From NCBI RefSeq assembly GCF_048544455.1, contig NC_133529.1, positions 52,447,401-52,511,400 of the forward strand: DNA of 64,000 nt, in the 5' to 3' direction. The notes below the pieces were generated by a model. That model was not told the DNA's origin. It did no database searches and saw only the letters and a program-made list of their open reading frames with translations. Made by a program: the position numbers and the translations under genes. Every line of letters begins with the position of its first letter. The stretch's first letter is position 1. Of the stretch, positions 45,358 through 57,709 are shown piece by piece. The DNA is from Silene latifolia. Lineage: Eukaryota; Streptophyta; Magnoliopsida; Caryophyllales; Caryophyllaceae.

Positions 45358-46745
45358 ATGGCGAAGGATCAATCTTCTTCTCAATCATCTCACAGTCTGA
45401 GCAAACAAAAAGTTAGTAATCCCAATAACAATAATATACAATCAACTAATAAATCACAAATTAGTAATACATCAAATAATAATAATAATGTCTCTATTGC
45501 ACGAACTAGGTCTCCGGGAGAGGTCAGTAACACGAATACCTCAGAGGACAGAACTGCTGAAATTGCGCTGATAAGGCAGGAAGTTGCGAATATGCTTACA
45601 ACGGCGGGGTATGTGGTACCGAAGGAAGTTGAAGCAACAGAAACGAGTGAATGGATGGAGGTAGCATCAACAAGGAAGAATAAGAACGTGGAGGGTAAAT
45701 TGGCGACAATTGTGGAGGAAGAGATACGAAACTTACGGTAAAGGTAAGCCACTCAAATTAACTATAAAGGATGTACAAGATGAAATTGAATCTTTGGAAT
45801 TTGGTGGTCTATGGTTATGTTATGGGGGCAAACCCGCCTTGGGAAGTTTTAGAGGGATATTTGGGTCGGACCTGGCAAAATTATGAGATAACTAAGATAT
45901 CCTTCTTACTGAATGAGCTGTTTGTTGTTCGTTTTGCAAAATTGGAACATCAGAAACTTGTACTAGTGTAGGGCATGTTTCTATTTGATGGTAAACCAAT
46001 TATTCTAAGAGCCTGAGACCCCAATGTTAAGATTTCGAAGGTTTATGTGAAAACGGTTCCAATTTGGGCTAAGTTGGTTGGTTTGGATTTGAAATTCTAG
46101 GGGAATCAATGCTTAGTAAAGCTAGCAGGCCTTATAGGGAAGTTTATTAAAATTGATGACCTTACTGTTGACAAGAAACTCCTTGGGTATGCTAGGGTAA
46201 TGGTGGAAGTTGAGGTGGAAAAGACTTACCCAAATAAAATTACGTTTGAAGATGAAAATGGACAAGAGATAATAGTGCTAGTGGAGTATGACTGGCTACC
46301 TATAACTTGCTTGAAATGCAAGGGGATTGGACACAAGGATATTCAATGTAGAGGGCGTGAAAGAATGATGAGGAGGGTTGCTCTAGGACAGATGCAGAAT
46401 GGGCCCAAGCAGGTATGGAGGAAGAAAATTGAGCCTGTTAGGGTGCTTGATCCTAAGGAATTTCCTATTCTGAAAGCAAATGTGGGAAACAATGATCAGC
46501 ATGTGCCAGGGAGAACAGTAACAACTAAACCATCTCCGGTTAACAACTCTGGGTTAATCACACCAATATGCACTTCATTGAGCATGCAGCAAGGGACCAC
46601 GTTTACACCAGCTAGGATCCTTACCAGGATAACCAGACATGAGTCCAGGTTGCCTGAGGGACAAGAAGGGGAGCTTATTCCAAGTTTTAACGCCTTTGAA
46701 ATGGTTGATAAATTAAGGGGGAGGGGGGATTACGTCCTCTCATGA
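45358..46745 (+). pseudogene. LINE G ORF1 (RNA-binding, zinc-knuckle protein)
   Basis: ORF1 proteins coat the LINE RNA. The N-terminus is Ser/Asn/Gln-rich and low in complexity. The middle (45770-46200) resembles the DUF4283 region of plant LINE ORF1. A CX2CX4HX4C zinc knuckle lies at about 46310-46355 (C-LKC-KGIGHKDIQC). Frame changes near 45740-45770, a stop at 45969 and one or more further breaks before 46200 disable it. The final 180 codons are open and end at TGA 46743-46745, overlapping the ORF2 ATG. Confidence 0.82.
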
Positions 46746-49640
46746 CTAAGTTTGGATTCTGGAACATTAGGGGTCTTAATAGTGACACTAAACAAAGGGA
46801 TGTGAAATGGTATATGTATCATACCGGTGTGTCAGTGTTTGGAATCCTTGAGACTAGGATTAAACCTAGGTCTCTAAATAATGTAGCTAAAAGTATTTGT
46901 GAAGGATGGTCTTTTACTACCAATCATAATTACCATAATGGTGGGAGGATTTGGGTTTTATGGAAGATTAACCAAATTCAGATTGATGTTATTGAGATGG
47001 CTGCTCAATATATTCATTTGAAAGCTACTAATATTGAGGGGCATGAGTTTTTTGTGACTTATGTGTATGGTTATAATAAGATTGAGGAGAGAGTTCCTCT
47101 TTGGAATGCTTTAATGAGTTGGACTATTAATCGGCCTTGGGTAGTATTGGGGGACTTTAATAATGTTATGTATTCTAATGAAAGAATTGGGAAGATTGTG
47201 AGAGATCTTTGAGATGCATCCTTTTCAGAATACTGTGGAAGCTTGTGAGCTATAGGACATGAAAACTACTGGAGCTTTTTTTTACTTGGACTAATAAGAA
47301 ACCAAGTGAAACAAGGTTTTATAGTAGAATTGATAGAGTTCTTGTGAACAATGAATGGTTGAGAGATTGACCTGACTATCATGCTTATTTTGCTCTCGAA
47401 GGGTATTTTGACCATTGTCCGTGTATTGTGGATTGTGAGAGTGAAAGTATACCTAGGAGGAAGCCTTTCAAGTTTTTCAATATGTGAAGTAAGGTTAAAG
47501 ATTTCCAGGAGGTGGTAAAAGTTGGGTGGCAGTGTGAGATTCAGGGAACTAGTATGTTCAAGGTGGCTAAGAAAATGAAATATCTCAAACCTTTGCTTAA
47601 GAATCTGAATAGGCAACTCTTTTTTGATGTGGAGAGAAATATCGAAATAGCTCACGCTTGCTCTGGTGGAGTGTCAAAAGAATTTACAAAGCCGATCCTA
47701 CGAACAAAGTGCTTATGGATGAGGAGTATCAATCAAGAGAAAGTTACCTTCTGCTAGCCCAAGCTAGGAAGGATTACTTGAGGCATAAATCAAAGGCTAG
47801 TTGGGCTAAAGATGGTGATGATAATACTGCTATATTTCATAAAATTATTCAACAAAGAAACATCGAGAACAAAGTGATGAGAATTGAGGATATTGAGGGG
47901 AAGTGTTGTACTACTTCTGATGATATTTTACAAGCTTTGTGGACTATTACAAGGACCTTCTGGGGGCTCATGGTGACACTAGTGGTTTTTACACTCATAT
48001 TGTAGAGAAAGGTGAGAGGGTCCATACTAAGGATTGGGAAAAGCTCTGTTCCATGCCTACCAATGATGAAATCAAAGCTGTGGTATTCTCTATACCTGAT
48101 GACAAGAGCCCTGGACCAGATGGGTATTGCTTCTTCAAGGCCAGTTGGGATATTATAAAGGAGGACATTTGTAGGGCTGTCAAAGATTTCTTCTATTCTG
48201 GGAGGTTGCTGAAGCAACTTAACTGTACCAATTTGGTGTTGATACCTAAGGTTGAGAATCCTATATCTGTCAAAGAATTCAGACCGTTAGCTTCCTGCAA
48301 TGTTCTTTATAAGGTGATCTCTAAAATTTTGTGCAACAGACTATCTCAAGTGCTTCCTTATTTAATTTCTCCCTCCCAGTCTGATTTTATTAGAAGCAGG
48401 AGCATTATGGGGAACATTCTTATAAGTCAAGACCTAGTAAGACTTTACACTAGGAAGACAGTGTCCCAAAGGTGTATGTTAAAAGTGGATTTGAGGAAAG
48501 CATACGATACAATTGAGTGGAGGTTTGTGAGGCAGATGTTAACTAGCTTGCAGTTCCCTGTGAAATTTATTGAGTGGATAATGCAGTGTGTGACCACTAC
48601 CTCTTTCTCTATAGTGTTAAATGGTCAGAGTATGGAGTACTTAAGCAGGCTGATGGTTGAGGCTAGAGGTTTCACTAGTTTTAAATATCATCCTCTATGT
48701 AGAGGCATTAAGCTAACGCACTTGATGTTTGCTGATGATCTGCTCCTTTTTTGTAGAGGAGATTTAAAATCTGTGATAATTTTGTTGGAAGTTTTTCAAT
48801 GCTTCTCGAATGCCTCTGGTCTGAACATTAGCAGTGAGAAATCAAACATTATTTTGAATGGCATAGAACCTGATGCTGTTGACTCTATCTTGGAACATAC
48901 TCGTTTTAAAAAAGGATCTTTACCATTCAAGTATCTGGGGGTGAAGATTTCTCACAAATGACTTTCTAAGAGTGATTGCAACGTGCTTGTGGACAGAATG
49001 GTGCAGAGGATTAGAGGATGGAATAAAAAGAAAAAATCCTATACTGGCAGATTCATATTGGTGAAAGCTGTGCTGTCTACAATTCACACTTACTGGTCTC
49101 AAATATTCATTCTTCCTGCTGGGGTAATGGACAGGATTCAGGCCCTTTGTCGGAATTTTTTGTGGGAAGGAGGTGAGGATTGCACCAAAGCTCCCTTGGT
49201 GGCTTGGTCTGTTCTGTGCAGGGGAAAAGAAGCAGAGGGCTGGGTCTAGTTGACTTAAAGCTCTGGAATATGGCAGCAATTGGGAAACTTGTATGGTGGA
49301 TTGCAAGAGGAAAGATCACTTATGGATTCAATGGATAGATAAAATTTATTTGAAAGGCAAACCTTGGTTAGATTATCAACCTACTACTGCTAGTTCTTGG
49401 GCTTGGAGGAAAATTTGTGAGGTTAAAAGGAAGTTTCAGGATGCTTATAGTCAAGGAAATGGATGGATGATGGGGATGATTATTCTATAGCTAAAGGATG
49501 ATGGGGATGATTATTCTATAGCTAAAGGATATGATTGGCTTGCTCAGAGTACTCCCAATGTCCAATGGCACAAGAGTGTCTGGAATCGTTTCAATGTTAA
49601 ACGACATTGTTTTAATCAGTGGCTGATTAAGCATGAACGT

Positions 49641-50582
49641 TTTTTTTTTTTTTTTTTTTTTTGCAAGAAAAGCAAGCCATATTATTCATCCATATAGGGA
49701 ATAGATGGCCAATCTTACAAAAGAAGAACCACAAGTTTCCTCAACTAACATCCATCTAGAGCTTCTACAATCTCACCCTCTTTAGAGGGGTGAGTTACAT
49801 ATAATAAGCGGACTTTAACTAAATATTGAATTCGTTTCACTACATAATCAAACCGATGTTCCTGTCCAGAAAATATTCGTGTATTACGCTCCTCCCAAAT
49901 GCAATAGACAGTAGCTCCCAAACAACTGGTGTACCATCTAGCCTTCAAATGTTTGCAAGCTCTTCTACCAGCAATCCAGTGTATCTCTTTGCTCAACTTG
50001 ACAGTTCTGTTATGCATATTCAGCCAAGTTAGAATCTGCCTCCATACCATAGAAGAATAGCTGCATTGAAAGAACAAATGCTTGTGGCATTCATTGTCCA
50101 TCTTGCATAATATACAACGGTTCACCATGTACAACCCTCTAATGTTCAACTGATCAATAGTAGCCTGTTTCCTTTGCATAGCCATTACCAGGAAAAAACT
50201 ATGCTTAGGCAATAAAGCACGATTCCAAGCAGCCTTAGTCCAACTCAAAGTGTTGCCACACTGCCTAAAGTGATCATATAACAGATGAAGCCTGAGCTTA
50301 CCCTTCCTGACACAGCTCTGCAGCAACCCCTGAGCATTATTCCCAGATCCTGCCATAGCCACTAACTCATCTCTGACCTGCAATATACTCCTCCAACTCT
50401 CAGAATGTGTGCTTTTCTTCTGCAGAGTCCAAAAATCCCCCTGCTTGATATTATAAGAGTAATTCCAAGTGACCCAGAACCCATCAGATTGATTAATGAG
50501 TCCCCAAATCCACTTGCAAATCACACATTTATTCCAGGACAGAATCTCCTTGATATTATATCCACCTTCCTGGTAGGGATAG
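49641..50582 (-). mobile_element. LINE H: 5'-truncated L1-type LINE nested in LINE G
   Basis: A 942-bp insert in minus orientation starts with a T run on the plus strand (its poly(A) tail, 49641-49662). It is flanked by the perfect 12-bp duplication AAGCATGAACGT at 49629-49640 and 50583-50594. Only the 3' part of ORF2 and the 3' UTR were inserted. Confidence 0.95.
49745..50524 (-). pseudogene. LINE H ORF2 C-terminal fragment with zf-RVT domain
   Basis: The minus strand keeps an open stretch of about 259 codons to its natural stop at 49745. It contains a zf-RVT domain with NRALLPKHSFFLVMAMQRK and then C-x2-C...H-x4-C (CILCKMDNECHKHLFFQC) at about 50130-50070. The N-terminal ~1000 residues of ORF2 are absent through 5' truncation, so no enzyme can be made. 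The frame being open and the duplication perfect argue for a recent insertion, younger than LINE G. Confidence 0.9.
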
Positions 50583-51185
50583 AAGCATGAACGTCTTTTA
50601 ACTCTTGACAGATTGCATAAGATGGGGATAACTCAGATGACCTGCTGTTATTTGTGTGGGATGGACGATGAGAATCATAAACATTTATTTCAAGAATGTG
50701 TGTATGTGAGAAGATGTTATCAGGAGTTGTATGATTGGCTGGAGATTTATGATCAGAAGAGGCAGGTGGTTAGTGCTGAGGACATGATGAAGCAAAGGGG
50801 TTGTTCTGGTTTTGTGAGATTGATAATGAGTGCTATGTTGGTAGCTATGCATTATGCTATTTGGCAAACCAGGAATACCTGCAGGTTAGAAGGAATGGTG
50901 GTTTAGAAGGAATGGTTACTCAACCATTTGTTCTGATTAGAAGAATCAAGAATGAATGTAAATTGCGTCTAATGGCAGTTAGTACAGGCGTTTTAAAGCA
51001 ACATGATGTTTCGTGGTGTCAAAATCGGGGTCTAATGTATTTATTTTTTGTAGGTAGATTTTGAGATTTGTTTTGTTTTCCTGTTGGTAGATGAGGAAAT
51101 AGGTTGTACTGGTGACAATTTTGCCCTTGAAGGGATGAGCTATAATATCACTTACATTTCCAAAAAAAAAAAAAGATTAAAGAAG

Positions 51186-51960
51186 AAGTTAATACTTAGA
51201 CTATACAGTTAGAAGTACGAAACAACAATTCAGCAAGTATAAGTCACAGTAAAATCAACAGTGGATTCTGAAATAAGATCGAGAGTAAAAGTGCAGCGGA
51301 AATAAAATGCAAATAGACAACACAAACGAGGTTTTTAAAACTGGTTCGGTCACTACTGCGCGACCTACATCTAACGCTATTTATTAAACGTCTTAGAAGT
51401 TAACTCATACAAACTAAGACCACCCCGAATAATAAAATAACTACCCAGCCTACACCGGTTGCTATTGCTTAAAAGCTACTCCGCTTCGAAGACTCTTGCT
51501 TAAAGCTACTCCGCAATAAGACTTTTGCTTTGGGCTAGTCCGCCGAAAGACTCCATGCTCTGAAGCTACTCCGTTTCGAAGACTTCGTGCTTAAAGCTAC
51601 TCCGTTTCAAAGACTTCGTGCTTAAAGCTACTCCGTAATAAGACTTTATTTCTTAAGATAAATCTATCCTAAGACTTTGGTTTGGTTCTACTCGGTTTGT
51701 TACAAGACACATGAATATCAATATGTTCACAAAATGAACGGTGGCGATAATGTTTAAGTTCTTAACACGAGATCATAGAACACGAATACATTTCTTTTGT
51801 GCAAAGAACTAGCTCTTTAAAAGACTCAAAACAAACTTGAAAAATGTGACTCAATTATTGTTAAATGATATACAATTTTGCAAAGTTAATTTACTCGATT
51901 AAAGCTGAAGTCTTTTTCGGTTTAAAACTCTTTGTTGCACACTTGTACAAATGAATTAAA
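51186..51960. repeat. Unclassified dispersed repeat, right part
   Basis: Continuation of 45160-45287 after LINE G. It contains GTGCAGCGGAAATAAAATGC, ACTGGTTCGGTCACTACTGC and the minisatellite at 51474-51660. No gene is seen. Confidence 0.45.
51474..51660 (+). repeat. Minisatellite, about 30-bp unit, six copies
   Basis: Units starting with AGCTACTCCG (or GGCTAGTCCG) begin at 51474, 51504, 51534, 51564, 51595 and 51627. Each continues into a GAAGACT(T/C)...TGCTTAA tail. Unit length is 30-32 bp with moderate divergence. Confidence 0.85.
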
Positions 51961-52037
51961 TGATACGGCTGTCGCAACCCTATCAAAGATAAACCCGAAA
52001 GGTCTCTAACTAATACAGCTAGGGAAGTCGGGGTCGA
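51961..52037 (-). repeat. LTR D, 3' end, left of element C
   Basis: On the minus strand this reads ...GACTTCCCTAGCTGTATTAG then ...GATAGGGTTGCGACAGCCGTATCA. It matches the end of element B's LTR (GACTTCCCTAGCTATATAGT, GATAGG, GACAGCCCTGTCA). Element C is inserted after it and the LTR resumes at 63115. No primer site follows its end, so it is a 3' LTR or solo LTR of a B-related family. Confidence 0.75.
52033..52037. repeat. Target site duplication GTCGA, left of element C
   Basis: Exact match to 63115-63119. Joining the flanks restores a continuous LTR D. Confidence 0.88.
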
Positions 52038-53811
52038 TGGTCGGACTCACTTGGAGCTAAATTTTCGGTTACTTGTCGTTAGGAGCAACTAGACCAAAAC
52101 AATATTATAACTTCACAAACAACTCTACTATTAGTAAAGAGGCAAGTAAAGGTCGGATCCCAAGGGACGGGTATTGATGTAGGATTTTCGATTGCAAGTA
52201 GCGGTGTCTAGGGGTGTCACGATTTGGGTTGAGATGAGAAGATCACTAAACTAAATAGCAATAAAAGTAAACAAGCAAGATGATTAAAATGAGATGTAAA
52301 CAAATGATTAAAAGCACTAGGGTGTCATGGGGTCATAGGGGATTCATGGGAATTGATCATACAAACATATTCTCAAATTATAAGCAAGCAATTATTGTTG
52401 TGATGGATCGAGTTGGTTTATATCTTACAATCCTAGGAAGGTTTGGGTCCCGGAGCCGAATCGATTAGATTGTATAACACCTGCAAGTCGACTTAATCCT
52501 CCCTACTCAACTATATGCATGGTCTAAGGAGACTCGAGTTGGTTTATGTCTTACAAGTCTCATTGAAAAGGTAAGTGATGGGTAAAAAATGCAAGGATTC
52601 ATAGGCTCGCATTTCATCAAACATAACATGTGCATAAGTTGATATCACAACAAGCAAGCAAATAAATTATGAAAACATATTAAATTAAGCATGAATCATC
52701 CCCATGTTGGTTTCCTCTAATTACCCATTAACCCTAGTTAAGGAAACTACTCACCCATTATCAAGTTTAGCATGTTAACAAGGTTGTCAATCATAATAAC
52801 AAAGCAAAACATGATGAATGAATGAAGATGATTAACAATAATTAAAAAGGGATTAAGAGAATTATACCTAATAATGATTCCAAAATAAAGAAAACATAAT
52901 AGAAGTACTTGATAATTGATTGGAAGGTTGTCAATCTCCCAATAATAACCCAAATAATCTTCAATTATCCAAAATAAAAGATGAACAAAAGAGAAATTAA
53001 GGAAATGATATTTGTATTAATATTTGATTAGAAGTTAATTAGAAGATTAAGAAGAGATTAGAATGATATAAACTACACTAAAGATTGATAAGATGAACAT
53101 GATTATCTAATTAGACTAATGGGGTATTTATAGTGGGGATTAGGTACACAAATTAGGGTTTACTAAGGGCTTAAATGACGATTAAGTCCTTGAGGAATCA
53201 CTCCTCTCAAAAGAGATGCCGGTCTCCTTTTTGTCGGTCTTTCATAAATATGCGCATCTCTCATGGAGCAAGAAGAAGACGTATGGGGCTGTAAGGGAAT
53301 CCGAGCGTCCAAGGTGTCGGGACGGGCGGATTGTGTGGTGGCTGGACGGGCGTCTCCATTGCTGGATGAGCGGATTGTGGCATGGTTGGACGGGCGGATT
53401 GATGGAAAAGACGCTCGGATTCTTGAGGTGTTGGACGGGCGTCTTGCTTTGCTGGACGAGCGGACCTTGTCACAGCCTTCCTTTTCTTCTTTTCTTTTTC
53501 TCTTCTTCTAATAATCCTCCGGGATTTAGTCGGGGATGCAAGGATTTCTTCATCATTGCCCATCTACTATAATATGTACAAAGGCCTTCTAGTCTTGTCT
53601 TCTCTTTGATGTTTGGTCATTAGATTCGATCAATTTAGCTCTATTTTGCCATGAAAATGCAAGGTTTGCACTCCTCTCCTACCAAGGAAACAAAACCTCA
53701 AAGAATATGCAAAACAAAGGACTAAAGATAGTAAATGACCCAATTATGCACTAAAAGCATGGGAACGAGGCTAATTCGGGGACTAAATGTGCTTAAATAA
53801 TGGTCCCATCA
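52038..53811 (-). repeat. 3' LTR of element C
   Basis: This 1774-bp copy has its array at 53300-53464 and TATA box at 53125-53132 (minus). A polypurine tract abuts its outer start at 53812. Confidence 0.92.
53300..53464. repeat. Phased GACGNNCGTC/GGA dyad array in the 3' LTR of C
   Basis: Eight sites start at 53300, 53321, 53345, 53365, 53389, 53410, 53434 and 53455, with steps 21, 24, 20, 24, 21, 24 and 21. Sites are GACGGGCGTC, GACGAGCGGA, GACGGGCGGA, GACGCTCGGA or the reverse form TCCGAGCGTC. Spacer sequences vary while lengths hold. Confidence 0.92.
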
Positions 53812-55769
53812 AATATCCCCAAACCGAACCTTTGCTCGTCCCGAGTAAAGAGGTGACAAAACTAGGACCATTATTTAAACTAACCTAATAGCATAGCCGA
53901 TATGAGACAATTAGCGGGTCTCACTCCGCCTCTTCAACTCACAACAAGACAACCATGAGGTAGGATGCCTTCTTGCAAGGCAAGGTGGGTCTTGCCAAAA
54001 TGGCGACACATCCAAACATTAAAGCACATAAAATCAAGTAATGGATGCATCTAAGAAAGAATAGTCACTTTCCTCATCTAAGTGGCGGAAATTATATACA
54101 AGGGAAGCAATTCAAGGGTACACACTCCTTCATAGATGAAATTTCTCCAAACTACTAAGCCTAGAAGGATACCAATCAATCACCTCCAAGTTTTGTCAAG
54201 CTAGGGTACCTTTGTCCTGAATCGTTAAATGATTTTGTCAAGAAGACTCTCTATGGTGTTAGAAACACTGAAGGATCGCGGAATTCCCCCTCTTGCCTAG
54301 ACAAGAAGAAGGGTCGTCCCCTCTCTACCATGCACAAAAGTGGATACGATGGAAAAGGGATCAATAGTATTTGAGTTTCATTTTGGGAGTTTGCTTTTGT
54401 TGTTTGTTTTTCCCTCCAATTTCTTGTGGCATATAACATTTGAGAACAATTTCTTGCCATTTCTTTTGATTTTTGGCATTTCAATACTTGATAATTTTTC
54501 AACTTTTTGCATTTTCTTTTGAACATTTTCAAAGTCACCCCATATGTAGTGAGGGTGCCTTATATTTTTTCAACTTTTTGCATTTTCTTTTTGCATTTTC
54601 TTTTCTTTTCTTTTTCATTTCTTGAACTCAAATTTGAACAATTTCTTTTTTTGCCCATTCCCTTTGATGACAAAATGTGTGGTAGAACATGGATGGATGA
54701 TGGTTGCATGGTTTCAAGGGTCACCTTGGAATAAACGGTAGCCAAGGAGTTATCACACCACAAGGTATTCTTGACTAGGCCTTAATCCATGGGTCAAAGG
54801 ATACTAGCGTGACACATCCTAGGGTGTTTTACGAGTATTCTAACATGCAAAGTCTTAAGAAGAAAAAGCATTTACTAGGGCCTATATACACTTGTCAAGC
54901 TTCCCAAGTAGACGGTTTCACAAAATTTTTCTAACATGCAAACTACATGCCATGATGCAACTAACATTTACACAACCTAATGCATATGCTTCTACCAACT
55001 AGTATGCCAATTAAACTAAATGCAATCCTACATTCACATTGTTTATACCGCATCAATCAAAATAAAGCCACATAGTCATTAACATAAAGAGGAAAAAGGA
55101 GATTGGAAAGATCATACCATGCGGTCTTCAATATCCTCATGTCTCGGATGTGGCGTAGTCGATCAATGTGAACAAGGATGAACAAACATAATATATACAA
55201 GCAATACAAGACTACACTAAAAAGGAAATGAACAAGTTTTTGGATTTTGAAATTTTCAAATTTTTATGGATTTTTCGAAATTTTTGATTTTTTTGGATTT
55301 TTGAATAAAAGTCAAGTTAGAATTTCCCATCCCCACACTAGTATGGGCATTGTCCTCAATGGCCAATACGATAGGAAATTATGCAAGCATGATGCATGAT
55401 TTCTAAACTAAATGCAAACTATACTAAGCTACACTACATGATGCTTGTGTTTTTGTTATGGCGGAGAGTGTAATTTAAATTACCTCCCGATGCATATGCA
55501 TGGACTTCCCCAAACCAAAATAGACATTATTTATAACGTCTTGAATTCCGGGGTAGTTCATGCACATGGAATACAATGCATGAAACTACAAATTGTCATT
55601 TTGGATTTTACAAATTGGGAACAATAAAAATGAACACCTTAATGAGGCCAAGGTGTTAGTCCTCCATGTTTCTAGGACTCGACAAACAAATGATCAAAAT
55701 ACAATAAAGAAAATAAAAGAAGTAGACAAACCATAAGAGGGGTGAAAGAATGTAGGAGCCTCCAAGGTT
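53812..55769 (-). other. Non-coding 3' tail of element C
   Basis: No credible gene is seen. Pyrimidine-rich runs occur on the plus strand at 54580-54660 (purine-rich in the element's sense), like the purine tract of B's tail. It ends with CTCGGGACGAGCAAAGGTTC and the polypurine tract GGTTTGGGGATATT next to the LTR. Confidence 0.75.
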
Positions 55770-57366
55770 TGCTAATCCTCCATCATATCATCATTATCAT
55801 CATTTTCCTCCATAGATGTGGAATCATCTCCACTCCCACTTTCACTTCCTTGCTCTTCCTCACTTTCTTCTTCCTCATCTTGAGCTTCTTCTTCTTGAAC
55901 ACTTTCTTGAACCTCTTCTTGTTCATCTTCTTCATCAACACCCTCATCATCAATATTATCCTCTCCACCCGGTCTTCCACCACTAGAGGTGCTAGGAAAG
56001 AAAACTTCCCTATCCGCCCAACTAGGCAAAGGACATGATGGATCAAGAAGTCCTTGCCTAGCTAGATGTAGGAGGGGCGGATATTGGGCCTTGTAAGAAT
56101 CCACTCTATCATTGTAAGGTTGCTTGTGCATTTCCCTCATGAGTAGAGTCATTTAATCATTTCCTACCTTGACATCCTTGGGTTTGAACTCATGATACTC
56201 AAATGGGTAGGGTGGTGTGAAAATGGAGGAGGAGGGCTCGTCAATCTCGCCTCTTTGTTGTTGAATAATGTACTCGGTCTCCTCGGAGAGTGGAAGAAGG
56301 TATTGTGGTCGGTGAACACTCAATCGGCAAATCTTTGAAGGCAAAGTGAAAGACCTAGCTTCTTTGGTTAACCACCCATATTTGGTGTCAAGAGAATCAT
56401 GCTTGACCCATGTAAACTTGTGAATCATGGTGTCCATATCAATGCGATGGCCTCCTTTAACCGCCACATAAGTGTTGTCTTTGTTGAAATTTGGGTTAAA
56501 GTGCTTGGCCAAATAGGTAACTAGTCCTCCATTTACAATAAAAGCGGTGCCTTCTTTACCACAATCGACATTAAGCCATCTTTCAACCAAAAGTCTTAGA
56601 GCATTATATGGCTTAGTATATTCCCTTCCTATGTTCAAGGCCGACTCAAGAAGAACAAAATCGAGCTTGGTAAGATGATTAGTGCCATTTCTTGCTATCA
56701 AAGTATTCCCAATGACCTTATGCCACACTCTAATGCCCGGATGGTGGACAAATAGAGCACGACAATCATGAAAGCGCACAAATTTCTTTCCGGAAATTGC
56801 CTCCCAAAGAGGAGCGGGGTCATACTTTTCGGGGATCTTTTCATAGTACGGGGTATCACTAAGGCCTAAAATCTTACTCAATTCACCAAAAGTGATGCGT
56901 CTATCAACATTTGCAAGACAAAACTCGATGTGGGTTCTAGTCTCCACCCTTGTGACTTTCAAGGAACTCAAAAATTCCAAGGTGAGGGGGGGTATGTCAA
57001 TTCTTTCATGGTAAACAATTTACCCAATCCCATAGCCTCAAAGAAGGTTTTGGTTTGTTCAAGAACACCCAACTTTGTCAAGACATCTTCACAAATAAAT
57101 TTTGTAGGCATAATGGTCTTCTTAGCAAAGAGAACAAATTTATCCCTATGAGAGTCGGAAGTGAAAATTACCTCCGGATAATTAGATAATTGCTCAATGA
57201 CCGGAGTTGTTGATGTTCTAGCTTCCATAGGGGGACCTTGTTGAACCTCCAACCTTGCCTCATGGTCTACCAATGCCTTTGATAATTGTTTTGCTTGAAG
57301 AGTTTGTTGCCTTTTTGAAAGTGTCTTCTTTGGGGGTGCCTTGTTGCCTCCTTTAGTTCTTGCCAC
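55770..57366 (-). mobile_element. ATHILA ORF-1-type gene region of element C
   Basis: A Lys/Gln-rich N-terminus (near 57360) leads to a globular part with KFVLFAKKTIMPTKFICED, a MEFLSSLKVTRVETRTHIEF segment and TFGELSKILGLSDTPYYEKI. It ends in a strongly acidic Glu/Asp tail (about 55985-55775). Layout and acidic tail match the second ORF of B (9711-11665). The domain resembles Arabidopsis Athila ORF-1. Function unknown. Fossil with a few breaks. Confidence 0.75.
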
Positions 57367-57709
57367 TGTTGATTACACCAAAGAAAGATTGAAATCTCCA
57401 ATTTTTAGTTATGCCCAAATCGATTTAAGATGAAAGAATGTTGCTTTGTATCTTAAAAATCGACTCAAAGGTTGAAGATTTTGGTGTTAGAATCAATTGT
57501 TGTTGCAAAAGGAGTGATTAATTCTTGTTGTGAGGAAGTTTGGATTTGATTTTGTTGAATTTGGTTGAGGAAATTTGGTTTTGTTGATGTAGAGGATGAG
57601 GGTTTTATGGAGTTTTTGGGTTTTGGGTAGTGTTTGAATGTAGAAGAAATAAAAATGAATGAGGTAATAAGGGTTTAAAAGACCCGTTGTATTTGAAATA
57701 GCAGCAAGG

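Larger units (their letters stand above)
46742..50930 (+). pseudogene. LINE G ORF2 (endonuclease and reverse transcriptase)
   Basis: The start ATG at 46742 overlaps the ORF1 stop as ATGA, which fits coupled termination-reinitiation. The endonuclease opens FGFWNIRGLNS and contains VVLGDFNNVM (46742-47210). Reverse transcriptase spans about 48050-48960, with KSPGPDGY, KEFRPLASCNVLYKVISK and LMFADDLLLF (48724-48753). The usual G-x-R-QGDP-x-S block is missing: NGQS at 48619-48630 joins straight to MEYLSRLM, so about 25 codons have been lost in frame. A zf-RVT domain (CCYLCGMDDENHKHLFQEC) lies at 50640-50700 beyond the nested LINE. Several stops, such as at 47210 and 48959, make it inactive. Confidence 0.88.
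45288..51173 (+). mobile_element. LINE G: near full-length L1-type LINE
   Basis: The insertion is bounded by AGATTAAAGAAG at 45276-45287 and 51174-51185 and ends in an A run (51162-51174). It has a short 5' UTR, ORF1, an ATGA-overlapping ORF2, and a 3' UTR. It was itself hit by an inverted LINE fragment (49641-50582). It lies in an unclassified repeat. Confidence 0.92.

Noticed and set aside
53216-53572. Open frames of about 80-118 codons in element C's LTRs (also 62473-62911)
   Set aside because: They arise from the 45-bp-period dyad array and exist on both strands; no domain and no coding context.
55742-56038. Plus-strand Ile/Phe/Leu-rich frame resembling a membrane protein
   Set aside because: It is the reverse strand of the acidic Glu/Asp tail of C's second ORF; GAA/GAT codons read backwards give TTC/ATC.
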